From: Kitasatospora phosalacinea
Lineage (GTDB): Bacteria; Actinomycetota; Actinomycetes; Streptomycetales; Streptomycetaceae
Assembly: GCF_000717185.1 (NCBI RefSeq)
Contig: NZ_JNYE01000112.1
Location: forward strand, 1 to 24,640
Direction: 5' to 3'
DNA length: 24,640 nt
Every line of letters begins with the position of its first letter. Within the stretch, counting starts at the first letter, position 1. A program made the translations under genes and the position numbers. Shown here piece by piece: positions 14,157-22,007 of this stretch. The notes beneath the pieces were generated by a model. It made no database searches and was not told the origin of the DNA. It saw only the letters and a list, made by a program, of their open reading frames with translations.

Positions 14157-15440
14157 GTGGGCCTTGTCGTGCAGAAGTACGGCGGCTCATCCGTCGCGGA
14201 TGCCGAAGGCATCAAGCGCGTCGCCCGCCGCATCGTGGACACCAGGAAGGCCGGCCACGAGGTCGTCGTCGTGGTCTCCGCGATGGGTGACACCACGGAC
14301 GAACTCATCGAGCTGGCGGAACAGGTGACCCCTATTCCGTCCGGTCGCGAGTTCGACATGCTGCTGACCGCCGGAGAGCGCATCTCGATGGCGCTGCTGG
14401 CCATGGCGATCCGGACGCTGGGTTTCGACGCCCAGTCGTTCACGGGCAGCCAGGCCGGTGTGATCACCGACTCGACCCACAACAAGGCGCGCATCATCGA
14501 TGTGACGCCGGGCCGGATCCGGGCTGCCCTGGACGAGGGCAACATCGCGATCGTGGCCGGTTTCCAGGGCGTGTCGCAGGTCTCCAAGGACATCACCACG
14601 CTGGGCCGCGGCGGCTCGGACACCACCGCGGTGGCGCTGGCGGCCGCGCTGGGCGCCGAGGTGTGCGAGATCTACACCGACGTGGACGGCGTGTTCACCG
14701 CCGACCCGCGGGTGGTCAAGAAGGCCCGCAAGATCGACTGGATCGCCTTCGAGGACATGCTGGAGCTGGCCTCGTCCGGCTCGAAGGTGCTGCTCGACCG
14801 CTGCGTGGAGTACGCGCGGCGCTACAACATCCCGATTCACGTACGATCGTCGTTCTCCGGTCTGCCGGGGACGATCGTCAGCGGCACCAACCCGAACAAG
14901 AAGCCCGAAGGGGGCGAGATGGAGCAGGCCATCATCTCCGGAGTCGCCCACGACACGTCGGAGGCCAAGGTCACCGTCGTCGGCGTGCCGGACAAGCCGG
15001 GCGAGGCGGCCCGGATCTTCCGCGCGATCGCGGACGCCGAGGTCAACATCGACATGGTCGTGCAGAACGTGTCGGCCGCGTCCACCGGTCTGACCGACAT
15101 CTCCTTCACCCTCCCCACCAACGAGGGCCAGAAGGCACTGGACGCGCTGAACCGGGTCAAGGAGGGCATCGGCTTCGAGTCGCTGCGCTTCGACGACGCG
15201 ATCGGCAAGATCTCGCTGGTCGGCGCGGGCATGCGCTCGAACCCCGGCGTCACCGCGACCTTCTTCGAGGCGCTCTCCGAGGCGGGCGTGAACATCGAGC
15301 TGATCTCCACCTCGGAGATCCGCATCTCGGTGGTCACCCGCGCGGAGGACGTGCCGGAGGCGGTCCGCGCCGTGCACACCGCGTTCGGCCTGGACAGCGA
15401 CACCGACGAGGCGGTCGTCTACGGCGGCACCGGCCGCTGA
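14157..15440 (+). CDS. lysC: Aspartate kinase, alpha subunit/full length
   Basis: Aspartokinase phosphorylates L-aspartate using ATP, the entry step to lysine, threonine, methionine and diaminopimelate. The 427-residue product has KYGGSSVA (7-14), [13 protein letters not shown], the [16 protein letters not shown] substrate segment, TDVDGV(F)TADPR, and two C-terminal ACT regulatory domains (about 265-340 and 345-420) for lysine/threonine feedback. The GTG start has GAGGAG about five bases upstream. An internal start gives a separate beta subunit. asd, the usual next gene in this pathway, does not follow; an ECF sigma factor does. Confidence 0.97.
   Translation: MGLVVQKYGGSSVADAEGIKRVARRIVDTRKAGHEVVVVVSAMGDTTDELIELAEQVTPIPSGREFDMLLTAGERISMALLAMAIRTLGFDAQSFTGSQAGVITDSTHNKARIIDVTPGRIRAALDEGNIAIVAGFQGVSQVSKDITTLGRGGSDTTAVALAAALGAEVCEIYTDVDGVFTADPRVVKKARKIDWIAFEDMLELASSGSKVLLDRCVEYARRYNIPIHVRSSFSGLPGTIVSGTNPNKKPEGGEMEQAIISGVAHDTSEAKVTVVGVPDKPGEAARIFRAIADAEVNIDMVVQNVSAASTGLTDISFTLPTNEGQKALDALNRVKEGIGFESLRFDDAIGKISLVGAGMRSNPGVTATFFEALSEAGVNIELISTSEIRISVVTRAEDVPEAVRAVHTAFGLDSDTDEAVVYGGTGR
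14919..15440 (+). CDS. lysC: Aspartate kinase beta subunit from in-frame internal start
   Basis: Within lysC, ATG 14919 (residue 255) is preceded by GAAGGGGG at about five bases. The product of 173 residues would begin [10 protein letters not shown] and contain only the two ACT domains. Corynebacterium and Bacillus aspartokinase II make alpha2-beta2 enzymes from such overlapping in-frame genes, and the position here matches. It is a nested product, not a separate locus. Confidence 0.75.
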   Translation: MEQAIISGVAHDTSEAKVTVVGVPDKPGEAARIFRAIADAEVNIDMVVQNVSAASTGLTDISFTLPTNEGQKALDALNRVKEGIGFESLRFDDAIGKISLVGAGMRSNPGVTATFFEALSEAGVNIELISTSEIRISVVTRAEDVPEAVRAVHTAFGLDSDTDEAVVYGGTGR

Positions 15441-15499
15441 CCGGACCCGGTCCGCCCCGGATACCCACACCGCAACGGTTGTGTGCGGGACGGGTGAAG

Positions 15500-15527
15500 C
15501 GGACCCGGCCCGTCCGCCGGGTCTGCC
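15500..15527 (+). terminator. Hairpin after lysC
   Basis: An 11-bp stem with one G-U pair (15500-15510 with 15517-15527; core GACCCGGC/GCCGGGTC, loop CCGTCC) lies 60 bp past the lysC stop. It is probably a terminator. Confidence 0.6.
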
Positions 15528-15529
15528 AG

Positions 15530-15572
15530 AATCCCCCTTCGGAGCCAGTGCGCTCGGGAGGGGGATTCCCCC
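15530..15572 (+). promoter_or_regulatory. Overlapping inverted repeats upstream of the sigma gene
   Basis: GAATCCCCC (15530-15538) pairs with GGGGGATTC (15560-15568), and the latter is part of a 13-bp palindrome GGGGGATTCCCCC (15560-15572). The two pairings exclude each other. The element sits 46 bp before the sigma-factor start and could be an operator or an RNA switch-like structure. Confidence 0.45.
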
Positions 15573-15617
15573 TTCTCGCAAGAACGCCCCCGGCCGGGGC
15601 AACCAGGACAGGGGATC

Positions 15618-16226
15618 GTGTGTCCAACCATCGTGACGAACGTGACGGGGGCGGTGGCGCTCGCCCTGCCCGGGGCGGCCCGGCGGGCCGGTAGTCGGAT
15701 GGGCTTTGCTGCGGCGGCAGCGGACGCGCCCGGGGCCAGCGTCGACCAGCTCACCGACGCCTACCGGGCCCACTACCGCTCCCTGTTGCGGCTCGCCGCG
15801 CTGCTGCTGGACGACCTGTCCTCCTGCGAGGACGTCGTGCAGGAAGCGTTCATCCGGGTGCACGCCGCCCGGCGCCGCGTCCGCGACCCCGAGAAGACAC
15901 TCGCCTACCTGCGGCAGACCGTGGTCAACCTGTCCCGTTCCACGCTGCGCCGCCGCCTGCTGGGCCTCCGTCTGCTGCCCAAGCCCATGCCTGACATGGC
16001 CAGTGCAGAAGAGGGGGCTTACGATGCGCTGGAGCGCGACGAACTCAAGGCCGCGCTACGGGGGTTGCAACGCCGTCAGCGGGAGGTGCTGGTGCTGCGC
16101 TACTACGCCGACCTGACGGAGGCACAGGTCGCCGAGGTGCTCGGCATTTCCGTCGGCTCGGTGAAGGCGTACGGGTCGCGCGGGATCGCCGCGCTGCGGG
16201 CGCGGATGGAGCGCGGCGATGACTGA
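15618..16226 (+). CDS. ECF sigma factor, SigE-family type
   Basis: The protein has a sigma region 2 (about residues 44-110: YRAHYRSLLRLAALLLDD ... DVVQEAFIRVHAA ... LAYLRQTVVNLSRS) and region 4 (about 140-195: LRGLQRRQREVLVLRYYADLTEAQVAEVLGIS with its HTH). It lacks regions 1 and 3, as in extracytoplasmic-function sigma factors. GTG 15618 gives 202 residues; ATG 15699, at MGFAAAAAD, gives 175 and may be the true start because conserved sequence begins after it. Its end overlaps the downstream membrane protein by 8 bp, the classic layout for a sigma factor and its membrane regulator. The target genes are unknown. Confidence 0.92.
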   Translation: MCPTIVTNVTGAVALALPGAARRAGSRMGFAAAAADAPGASVDQLTDAYRAHYRSLLRLAALLLDDLSSCEDVVQEAFIRVHAARRRVRDPEKTLAYLRQTVVNLSRSTLRRRLLGLRLLPKPMPDMASAEEGAYDALERDELKAALRGLQRRQREVLVLRYYADLTEAQVAEVLGISVGSVKAYGSRGIAALRARMERGDD

Positions 16227-17484
16227 GGGCCGGCCTTCCCAGCCCGCCGACGGACCGAGTGCCGACGGACCGAGCCCTGACGTGCCGACCGGGTACCGAC
16301 CGGCCGCCGACGTGCCGACCGGCTACCGACCGAGTCCTGACGTGCCGACCGGCCACCGACCGGCCGCCGACGTGCCGACCGGCTACCGACCGGCCGCCGA
16401 CGTGCCGACCGGCTACCGACCGAGCCCTGACGTGCCGACCGGCCGCGGAGCGGGCCCGCTGACCGAGGACGCGCTGCGGGCCCGGCTGCACCGCGCCGTC
16501 GCCGCCGTCGAGCCCGAGCCGGGCGCGCTGCCCCGGTTGCGGGTCGCCGTGCCGCGCCGCCGGGCCGTCCGCAGACGGGCGCTGGGCGGGGCCGCGGTGC
16601 TGGCGGCCGCCGCCGCGGTGCTGCCGCTGGTGAACGTCGCCCGGCCGTTCGTGCTGTCCGGGGACCCGACCGGGGGGCAGGCCGTGCCCGGGGCGGGGAG
16701 CAGCCCGTCGCGGACGCCCGGCAGCCACCCGGGGCACCCGCGCACCTCCGCCGCGGTGCCGCCGGCCGACACCGCCGTCCCGGAGCCGGGGGCGTCCGCG
16801 AGCCCGTCCGCGGACGGCAGCCCGGGCGTCTCGCCCGCGGCCGCGCCGCCGTGCACCGGGGCCGACCTCGGCCGCTCCGACGTCCAGCAGGCGGCCGCCG
16901 ACCCGGCCACCGGCAAGGTGTACGGCTGGTTCCGGCTGACCAACACCGGTGCGCAGGCCTGCCGCGTCCCCGGCCCCGGCACGCTCGCCCTGGGGGCGGG
17001 TTCGGGCGGCGTCCAACTGCTCGCGCACGCCGTCGGCGACCCGGCCGGTTCGCTGCCCGACCCGGCGGAGCTGCCCGCGGAGGTGCAACTCGGCCCGGGC
17101 GGCTCGTACCTGGTGCGGTTCGCCTGGGTGCCCGCGCGCTGCGCCGGGGCCTCCGACTCGCCGACCGGCCCGGGCGGGGCGCAGCCCTCCCCGGCGGCCA
17201 GCGGCGCCGCCGCGGCCGCGGCGGCCGACACCGGCTCCGCCCCGGGGCCGACGCTGGCCGCCGTCGCGGCCGACCCCACGCCGACCGCCGACCCGTCCAC
17301 CGGCCTGGCGGGCGGCGGCCAGCCGGCACCCGCCTTCGCACTCGGCTACACACCGGACCGGGCCGTCGCCGCGCCACCGGTCAGCACCACCCTGCCGCTG
17401 GGCTGCGGCGGCACCGTCTACTGGACCGGCCCGGAACCCGACCCGACCCCGCCCGCCACGTCCTCGCCGAGCGCCACGCCCTGA
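16219..17484 (+). CDS. Putative anti-sigma-like one-pass membrane protein with N-terminal repeats
   Basis: The protein has 421 residues. A repeat-rich N-terminus (1-76, five to six units of the DVPTGYRPAA type) is followed by a short charged helical region (LTEDALRARLHRAVAAVEPE, about 80-100), an Arg-rich stretch, one transmembrane helix (about 115-140) and a large Pro/Ser/Ala-rich outer part. Cysteines in PPCTGADLG and near the C-terminus (LGCGGTVYW) may bracket an extracytoplasmic beta domain (about 210-400). It is coupled to the sigma gene by an 8-bp overlap, so an anti-sigma or signal-sensing role is likely, but I see no zinc-binding HxxxCxxC motif of the ZAS family. The extreme GC-only codon use comes from the Ala/Pro content. 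Confidence 0.85.
   Translation: MTEGRPSQPADGPSADGPSPDVPTGYRPAADVPTGYRPSPDVPTGHRPAADVPTGYRPAADVPTGYRPSPDVPTGRGAGPLTEDALRARLHRAVAAVEPEPGALPRLRVAVPRRRAVRRRALGGAAVLAAAAAVLPLVNVARPFVLSGDPTGGQAVPGAGSSPSRTPGSHPGHPRTSAAVPPADTAVPEPGASASPSADGSPGVSPAAAPPCTGADLGRSDVQQAAADPATGKVYGWFRLTNTGAQACRVPGPGTLALGAGSGGVQLLAHAVGDPAGSLPDPAELPAEVQLGPGGSYLVRFAWVPARCAGASDSPTGPGGAQPSPAASGAAAAAAADTGSAPGPTLAAVAADPTPTADPSTGLAGGGQPAPAFALGYTPDRAVAAPPVSTTLPLGCGGTVYWTGPEPDPTPPATSSPSATP
16279..16446 (+). repeat. 30-bp in-frame tandem repeat
   Basis: Units begin at 16279, 16309, 16339, 16369 and 16399, with a partial sixth at 16429. Each encodes DVPTG(Y/H)RP(AA/SP), and units alternate between the two endings. The repeat number may vary among strains without breaking the frame. 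It lies in the cytoplasmic N-terminus of the putative anti-sigma protein. Confidence 0.95.
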
Positions 17485-17582
17485 CGTCCGGTCACCGCGT
17501 CCGTCCAGGCCCCGCGTCCCGCAGTGCCGCGTCCTCGCCGGGCGGCACGCCCTGACGTCTCGTCACCGGATCCGTTCAGGCC
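17461..17582. repeat. Imperfect 51-bp duplication of a convergent gene junction
   Basis: 17461-17511 and 17532-17582 match at 44 of 51 positions, with a period of 71 bp. The first copy includes the stop of the membrane-protein gene (17482-17484). The second includes the stop of the SDR gene (17576-17578). The intergenic space therefore seems to be a duplicated, decaying junction. Confidence 0.85.
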
Positions 17583-18334
17583 TGGCGGGTCGGCAGTACC
17601 ACCAGCTGGCGCAGGTTCACGTGCCGGGGGCGGCTGGCCGCGTAGGCGACCAGGTCGGCGATGTCCGCGGCGGCGAGCGGGCCGATGGTGTCGAACATCG
17701 TGCCGAGCTGGCCGTCGGGGCCGAGGGCCGGGTTGTCGATGTGGGTGCCGAGCTCGGTGTCGGTCAGGCCGGGCTCGATGTTGGTGACCCGGACGTCGCG
17801 CGGGCCGTACTCGCTGCGCAGTGCGGCCGAGAGCTGGGTCAGTGCGGCCTTGGTGGCGCCGTAGACCGCGTAGTTGGGGAAGACCACGTCCGCGCCGATC
17901 GAGGAGATGTCGACCAGGTCGGCGGTGGCGCCGTCCGCCGCGGCGGCGACCAGGTCGGGGCCGAAGGCGCGGATCATCCGCAGCGCGCCGGTCACGTTGG
18001 TGTCGATCATGCGGGACCACTCGTCGATCCGGCCGTCGTCGACCGGGTTGGGCAGCATCACGCCGGCCGAGTTGACCAGCAGGTCGACCCGGCCGAAGGC
18101 CGCGTGGACGCGTTCCTGCGCGGCGTCGACGGAGTCCTGGTCGGTGACGTCGGCGGGCACCGCGAGCGCGTTCGGGCCGAGTTCGGCGGCCAGCGCGGCG
18201 AGCCGGTCGGCCCGGCGGGCCAGCAGCGCGACCCGGGCGCCGTCGGCGACCAGCTGCCGGGCGATCGCCTCGCCCATGCCGCTGGCGGCGCCGGTGACGA
18301 CGGCGGTGCGGGTGTTCAGGGTGGGGTAGCCCAT
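17576..18334 (-). CDS. Short-chain dehydrogenase/reductase
   Basis: The 252-residue classical SDR has the NAD(P)-binding motif TGAASGMG (14-21), a possible NADP-preferring Arg pair near 40-41, the NSAG motif (88-91), and catalytic Ser144/145, Tyr158 and Lys162 (YGATK). The C-terminal part after EPGLTDTELGTH gives substrate specificity, which cannot be read. The ATG has GAGGAGAG eight bases upstream. It diverges from a MmyB-like regulator across a 158-bp gap holding an inverted repeat, so that regulator probably controls it, as is common for MmyB-SDR pairs. Confidence 0.93.
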   Translation of the reverse strand: MGYPTLNTRTAVVTGAASGMGEAIARQLVADGARVALLARRADRLAALAAELGPNALAVPADVTDQDSVDAAQERVHAAFGRVDLLVNSAGVMLPNPVDDGRIDEWSRMIDTNVTGALRMIRAFGPDLVAAAADGATADLVDISSIGADVVFPNYAVYGATKAALTQLSAALRSEYGPRDVRVTNIEPGLTDTELGTHIDNPALGPDGQLGTMFDTIGPLAAADIADLVAYAASRPRHVNLRQLVVLPTRQA

Positions 18335-18434
18335 GGGAATCGCTCTCCTCGTTCGCCGCGGGTGCCGCTTCCCGCGGCCCGCTTCCTGCTGACGGGTACG
18401 AGTCTGTTCGGCGGCGGCGGCCCCACCCAGTGCC

Positions 18435-18462
18435 GTGGTTTTCCTGGGTCCGGGAGAACCAC
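18435..18462. promoter_or_regulatory. Inverted repeat between the SDR and MmyB-like regulator genes
   Basis: GTGGTTTTCC (18435-18444) and GGAGAACCAC (18453-18462) are inverted copies matching at 9 of 10 positions, with an 8-bp spacer, centred about 30-45 bp before the regulator's ATG (18493). This is the probable operator for the divergent pair. Confidence 0.7.
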
Positions 18463-18492
18463 CTTCGCGGCGGCCGACGTATCGTCGGGGGC

Positions 18493-19323
18493 ATGAGCGA
18501 ACTGGGGGAGTTCCTGCGGCAGCGCCGCGCCCGGATCCAGCCGTCCGACGTGGGGCTGCCCGAGCTGGGGCGGCGGCGCCGGGTGCCGGGGCTGCGGCGG
18601 GAGGAGGTCGCGCAGCTGGCGGGGGTGAGCGTCGACTACTACGTGCGGTTGGAGCAGGGGCGGGGCGACGGCGTCTCCGCGGAGGTGCTGGACGCGGTGG
18701 CCCGGGTGCTGCGACTGGACGCCACCGAGCGCGGCCACCTGCACGACCTGGCCCGCCCGCCGCGCGGCATCCACCGGCGGGCGCCGCGGCAGGTCGGGCC
18801 GGGGCTGCGGCTGGTGCTGGACGCGATGGCGCTGCCGGCGTTCGTGCTCGACCGGTGCATGGACGTGCGGGCCTGGAACGCCGCGGCCGACGCGGTGATC
18901 GGGTTCTCCGAACTGCCGCCCGGCGAACGGAACATGGCCCGGCACGCCTTCCTCACCGAGCACGGCGCCCGGCTGTACCCGGAGTTCGAGCGGGTCGCCG
19001 CCGAGACCGTCGCCCACCTGCGGCTGGACGCCGCCCGCCACCCCGACGATCCCGAACTGGCCGCGCTGGTGGCCGAACTGAACGCGGACAGTTCGCTGTT
19101 CGCCGAACTGTGGGCCCGGCACGGCGTCCGGGAGAAGGCGTCCGGGCGCAAGCTGCTGCTGCACCCGCGGGCGGGGGAGCTGGACTTCGGGTACGAGACG
19201 CTCGTCCCGCCCGGCGAGCCGGGCCTGCTGCTGGTGGTGTACACCGCCGAGCCGGGCTCGGTGACCGCCGAGCGGCTGGCGGCGCTCACCGCGGCTGCCG
19301 CGGCCACCGCCGTCCCGGCCTGA
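18493..19323 (+). CDS. MmyB-like XRE family transcriptional regulator
   Basis: The 276-residue protein has an N-terminal HTH_XRE domain (about 5-75: LGEFLRQRRARIQPSDVGLP ... VPGLRREEVAQLAGVSVDYYVRLEQGRG) and a MmyB-like ligand-binding domain (about 95-270; VLDAMALPAFVLDRCMDVRAWNAAADAVIG is the recognisable start). Such proteins act as local repressors of divergently transcribed reductases, and an SDR lies next to it. The ATG at 18493 is chosen for the conserved N-terminus; a weak G-rich site precedes it. Its stop lies in a tandem repeat. Confidence 0.93.
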   Translation: MSELGEFLRQRRARIQPSDVGLPELGRRRRVPGLRREEVAQLAGVSVDYYVRLEQGRGDGVSAEVLDAVARVLRLDATERGHLHDLARPPRGIHRRAPRQVGPGLRLVLDAMALPAFVLDRCMDVRAWNAAADAVIGFSELPPGERNMARHAFLTEHGARLYPEFERVAAETVAHLRLDAARHPDDPELAALVAELNADSSLFAELWARHGVREKASGRKLLLHPRAGELDFGYETLVPPGEPGLLLVVYTAEPGSVTAERLAALTAAAAATAVPA

Positions 19324-19378
19324 GCCGCCGTCCCGGCCTGAGCGCCGTCCCGGCCTGAGCGCCGTCCCGGCCTGTGCC
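19311..19378 (+). repeat. 17-18-bp tandem repeat spanning the MmyB-like gene stop
   Basis: Four copies of CGTCCCGGCCTGAGCGC-type sequence start at 19311, 19329, 19346 and 19363 (the last is incomplete). The first contains the gene's TGA. The gap up to the DUF6197 gene (19379-19415) shows nothing definite. Confidence 0.85.
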
Positions 19379-19415
19379 CGGCCCCACCCCGGGGAGCAGC
19401 AGCCCGCCGGGCCGT

Positions 19416-19967
19416 TCAGATCCCGAGGAAGTGCGCCCGGGCCCGGGCCCGTTCCAGCAGGGCGTGCACCTCGGCCTGGCGGCGGCCGGGGCGGTCGTTC
19501 CACACGTCGGGGGAGGACGCCGGGCGGCCGGTGGCGTGCAGCACCTCCATGACCTGGGCGCGGGCCCGGCGCACCGTGTACGCGGTGCCGTAGCCGTGCG
19601 CCAGGACGGCGGTCTGCGCGCCGAGCAGGCAGACCCGGCCGCGGGCGTCCCAGAGCGCGCCCTGCGTCCAGCCGGCCTCGGCGAGGTAGCGGGAGGTCAG
19701 CCGCAGGTGCCCGGCGACGGTGACCTCCACCGGGCGGGCCGGTCGGCGGGCCAGCCGGTCCAGCAGTGAGCGGCGGGGCAGCGGCTCGCCGTGGTTCCAG
19801 GGCTGCCGGACGCTGCCGTACGGGCCGGCCGCCGGTGCGGGCGGGGACGCGGGGGCGGGCAGCCCGGCCAGGTACTGCTCGATCTCCTCGACCAGGCCCA
19901 GCGCCTGGGCGAGTTCGTGCGGGTCGAGCCGGTCGAGCCGGTCGAACGGGGGCGCGGGGACGGTCAC
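19416..19967 (-). CDS. DUF6197 family protein
   Basis: The 183-residue protein contains GWTQGALWDARGRVCLLGA, then an internal helical segment and VWNDRPGRRQAEVHALLERA, matching DUF6197 as I know it. Function is unknown. The start is GTG 19967, with GGAGGAG eight bases upstream; an in-frame extension to 20240 is Arg-rich and lacks conservation signals. Upstream (19968-20152) the region shared with the divergent S9 peptidase contains the 10-bp palindrome ACGGTACCGT (20004-20013) and a possible -10 region CATAAT. Confidence 0.8.
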   Translation of the reverse strand: MTVPAPPFDRLDRLDPHELAQALGLVEEIEQYLAGLPAPASPPAPAAGPYGSVRQPWNHGEPLPRRSLLDRLARRPARPVEVTVAGHLRLTSRYLAEAGWTQGALWDARGRVCLLGAQTAVLAHGYGTAYTVRRARAQVMEVLHATGRPASSPDVWNDRPGRRQAEVHALLERARARAHFLGI

Positions 19968-20003
19968 GGCGACACTCCTCCGGTCATTATGTCCGTGTTT
20001 GTC

Positions 20004-20013
20004 ACGGTACCGT
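20004..20013. promoter_or_regulatory. Palindrome in the DUF6197-S9 peptidase divergent gap
   Basis: ACGGTACCGT is a perfect 10-bp palindrome near the middle of the 185-bp region between divergent starts. It is a weak operator candidate. Confidence 0.35.
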
Positions 20014-20152
20014 TGATAGCCCGTCAGTGGCCGCACCGCATCAGCTCCGTGTCCGCACCAACCGCCCGGCGACCCCGTGGCGCCCCCGCGCCCGCCCCGC
20101 GCTCCCGTCCGGGCCGTTCCGATCACCCCCCGCCATCGGGTTGGATGAGTGC

Positions 20153-21976
20153 ATGAACGAGCAGACGAACGCCGTTCCGGCGTGGGAGCAGCGGTTCCGG
20201 GCGGCGCGGGTCTCCCTGCCCGACTGGGCGGACGAGGCACCCGACCGGGCGCTGTACGTGTCCAACGCGACCGGCACCTACGAGGTCTACGCGTGGGACC
20301 GCTCCACCGACGAGCACCGCCGGGTCACCGACCGCCCGAACGGCACCACCGACGCCGAACTCACCCCCGACGGGCAGTGGATCTGGTGGTTCGACGACAC
20401 CGACGGCGACGAGTTCGGGGTCTGGCGCCGCCGCCCCTTCTCCGGCGGCCCCGACGAGGAGGCCGTCCCGGGCGTGCCCGCCGCGTACTCGGCGGGCCTG
20501 GCGCTCGGCCGCGACGGCACGGTGGTGGTCGGCACCTCCACCGACGACGAGGGCACCACCCTGTACCTGCGCCGCCCGGGCGCCGCCGAGCCCGAGGTGG
20601 TCTACCGGCACGCCGAGTACGGCGGCGTCGGCGACCTCTCGCACGACGGCACCCTGCTGGCCGTCGACCACACCGAGCACGGCGACGCCATGCACTCGGC
20701 GATCCGGGTGCTGCGCCTGGCCGACGGCACCGCGGTCGCCGAACTCGACGAGGTCACCGGCCGCGACGAGCCGCGCGGCGTCGCCTGCCTGGGCTTCGCG
20801 CCCACCGACGGCGACACCCGGCTGCTGGTCGCCCACCAGCGCAGCGGCCGCTGGGAGCCGATGCTGTGGGACGTCGCGGCGGGCACCGAGACCGAACTCG
20901 CCCTGCGCGACGAGCAGGGCCGCCCGTTCCCCGGCGACCTGTCCGCGCAGTGGCGCCCGGACGCCCGCTCGCTGCTGATCGAGCACGAGTACGAGGCCCG
21001 CTCCGAGCTGTTCTCGTACGACCTGGAGTCCGGCGAGCTGACCAGGCTGGACACCCCGCGCGGCACCGTCGCCGGGGCCACCGCCCGCCCCGACGGCACG
21101 GTGGAGTTCCTGTGGTCCTCGGCGGCCGAGCCGTCCGTGGTGCGCTCCACCTCCGGCGCGGTGGTGCTGCGCGCCCCCGGGCCCGTCCCGCCCGGTTCGG
21201 CGCCGGTCGAGGACGTCTGGGTGGACGGGCCCGGCGGCCGGGTGCACGCGCTGGTGCAGCGCCCGTCCGGGGAGGGCCCGCACCCGACGGTGTTCGAGGT
21301 GCACGGCGGCCCGACCCACCACGACAGCGACTCCTTCGCGGCCGGGCCCGCCGCCTGGCTCGACCACGGCTTCGCCGTCGTCCGGGTCAACTACCGCGGC
21401 TCCACCGGCTACGGGCAGGCCTGGACCGACGCCCTCACCGAACGCGTCGGCCTGATCGAGCTGGAGGACATCGGCGCGGTCCGCGACTGGGCGGTCGCCT
21501 CCGGCCTGGCCGACCCGGACCGGCTGGTGCTCTCCGGCGGCTCCTGGGGCGGCTACCTGACCCTGCTCGGCCTCGGCACCCAGCCCGACCACTGGACGCT
21601 CGGCCTGGCCGCCGTCCCGGTCGCCGACTACCTGACCGCGTACGCCGACGAGATGGAGGCGCTGAAGTCCCTGGACCGCACCCTCTTCGGCGGCACGCCC
21701 GAGGAGGTCCCCGAGCGCTGGCACGCCTCCTCGCCGCTGACGTACGTCGAGCAGGTCAAGGCGCCGGTGTACATCAGCGCGGGCGTCAACGACCCGCGCT
21801 GCCCGATCCGGCAGGTCGACAACTACGTCCGGCGGCTGGAGGAGCTCGGCAAGGTCCACGAGGTGTACCGCTACGATGCCGGGCACGGTTCGCTGGTCGT
21901 CGACGAGCGGATCAAGCAGCTCCGCCTGGAGATCGACTTCGTCCGGCGCCACCTGGCGCCCGGCACGGTCCGGTGA
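20153..21976 (+). CDS. S9 family peptidase (prolyl oligopeptidase family)
   Basis: The 607-residue protein has an N-terminal beta-propeller-like part (about 30-370, repeated strand patterns with DG and GD turns) and a C-terminal alpha/beta hydrolase domain (about 380-605). The catalytic triad is visible: Ser464 in GGSWGGY, Asp547 in NDPRC and His578 in AGHGS. HGGPTHHD near 405 is the usual oxyanion-side motif. It probably cleaves short peptides, or acts as an acylpeptide hydrolase or dipeptidyl peptidase in the cytosol; no signal peptide is seen. ATG 20153 has no strong ribosome site. It is followed by a lipoprotein gene after 31 bp, possibly one transcript. Confidence 0.94.
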   Translation: MNEQTNAVPAWEQRFRAARVSLPDWADEAPDRALYVSNATGTYEVYAWDRSTDEHRRVTDRPNGTTDAELTPDGQWIWWFDDTDGDEFGVWRRRPFSGGPDEEAVPGVPAAYSAGLALGRDGTVVVGTSTDDEGTTLYLRRPGAAEPEVVYRHAEYGGVGDLSHDGTLLAVDHTEHGDAMHSAIRVLRLADGTAVAELDEVTGRDEPRGVACLGFAPTDGDTRLLVAHQRSGRWEPMLWDVAAGTETELALRDEQGRPFPGDLSAQWRPDARSLLIEHEYEARSELFSYDLESGELTRLDTPRGTVAGATARPDGTVEFLWSSAAEPSVVRSTSGAVVLRAPGPVPPGSAPVEDVWVDGPGGRVHALVQRPSGEGPHPTVFEVHGGPTHHDSDSFAAGPAAWLDHGFAVVRVNYRGSTGYGQAWTDALTERVGLIELEDIGAVRDWAVASGLADPDRLVLSGGSWGGYLTLLGLGTQPDHWTLGLAAVPVADYLTAYADEMEALKSLDRTLFGGTPEEVPERWHASSPLTYVEQVKAPVYISAGVNDPRCPIRQVDNYVRRLEELGKVHEVYRYDAGHGSLVVDERIKQLRLEIDFVRRHLAPGTVR

Positions 21977-22007
21977 GCTGCGGGCCCGACGACGAGGGGG
22001 ACAACTG

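Noticed and set aside
16279..16446. Possible CRISPR array
   Set aside because: Repeats are contiguous, in frame and without spacers; they are coding.
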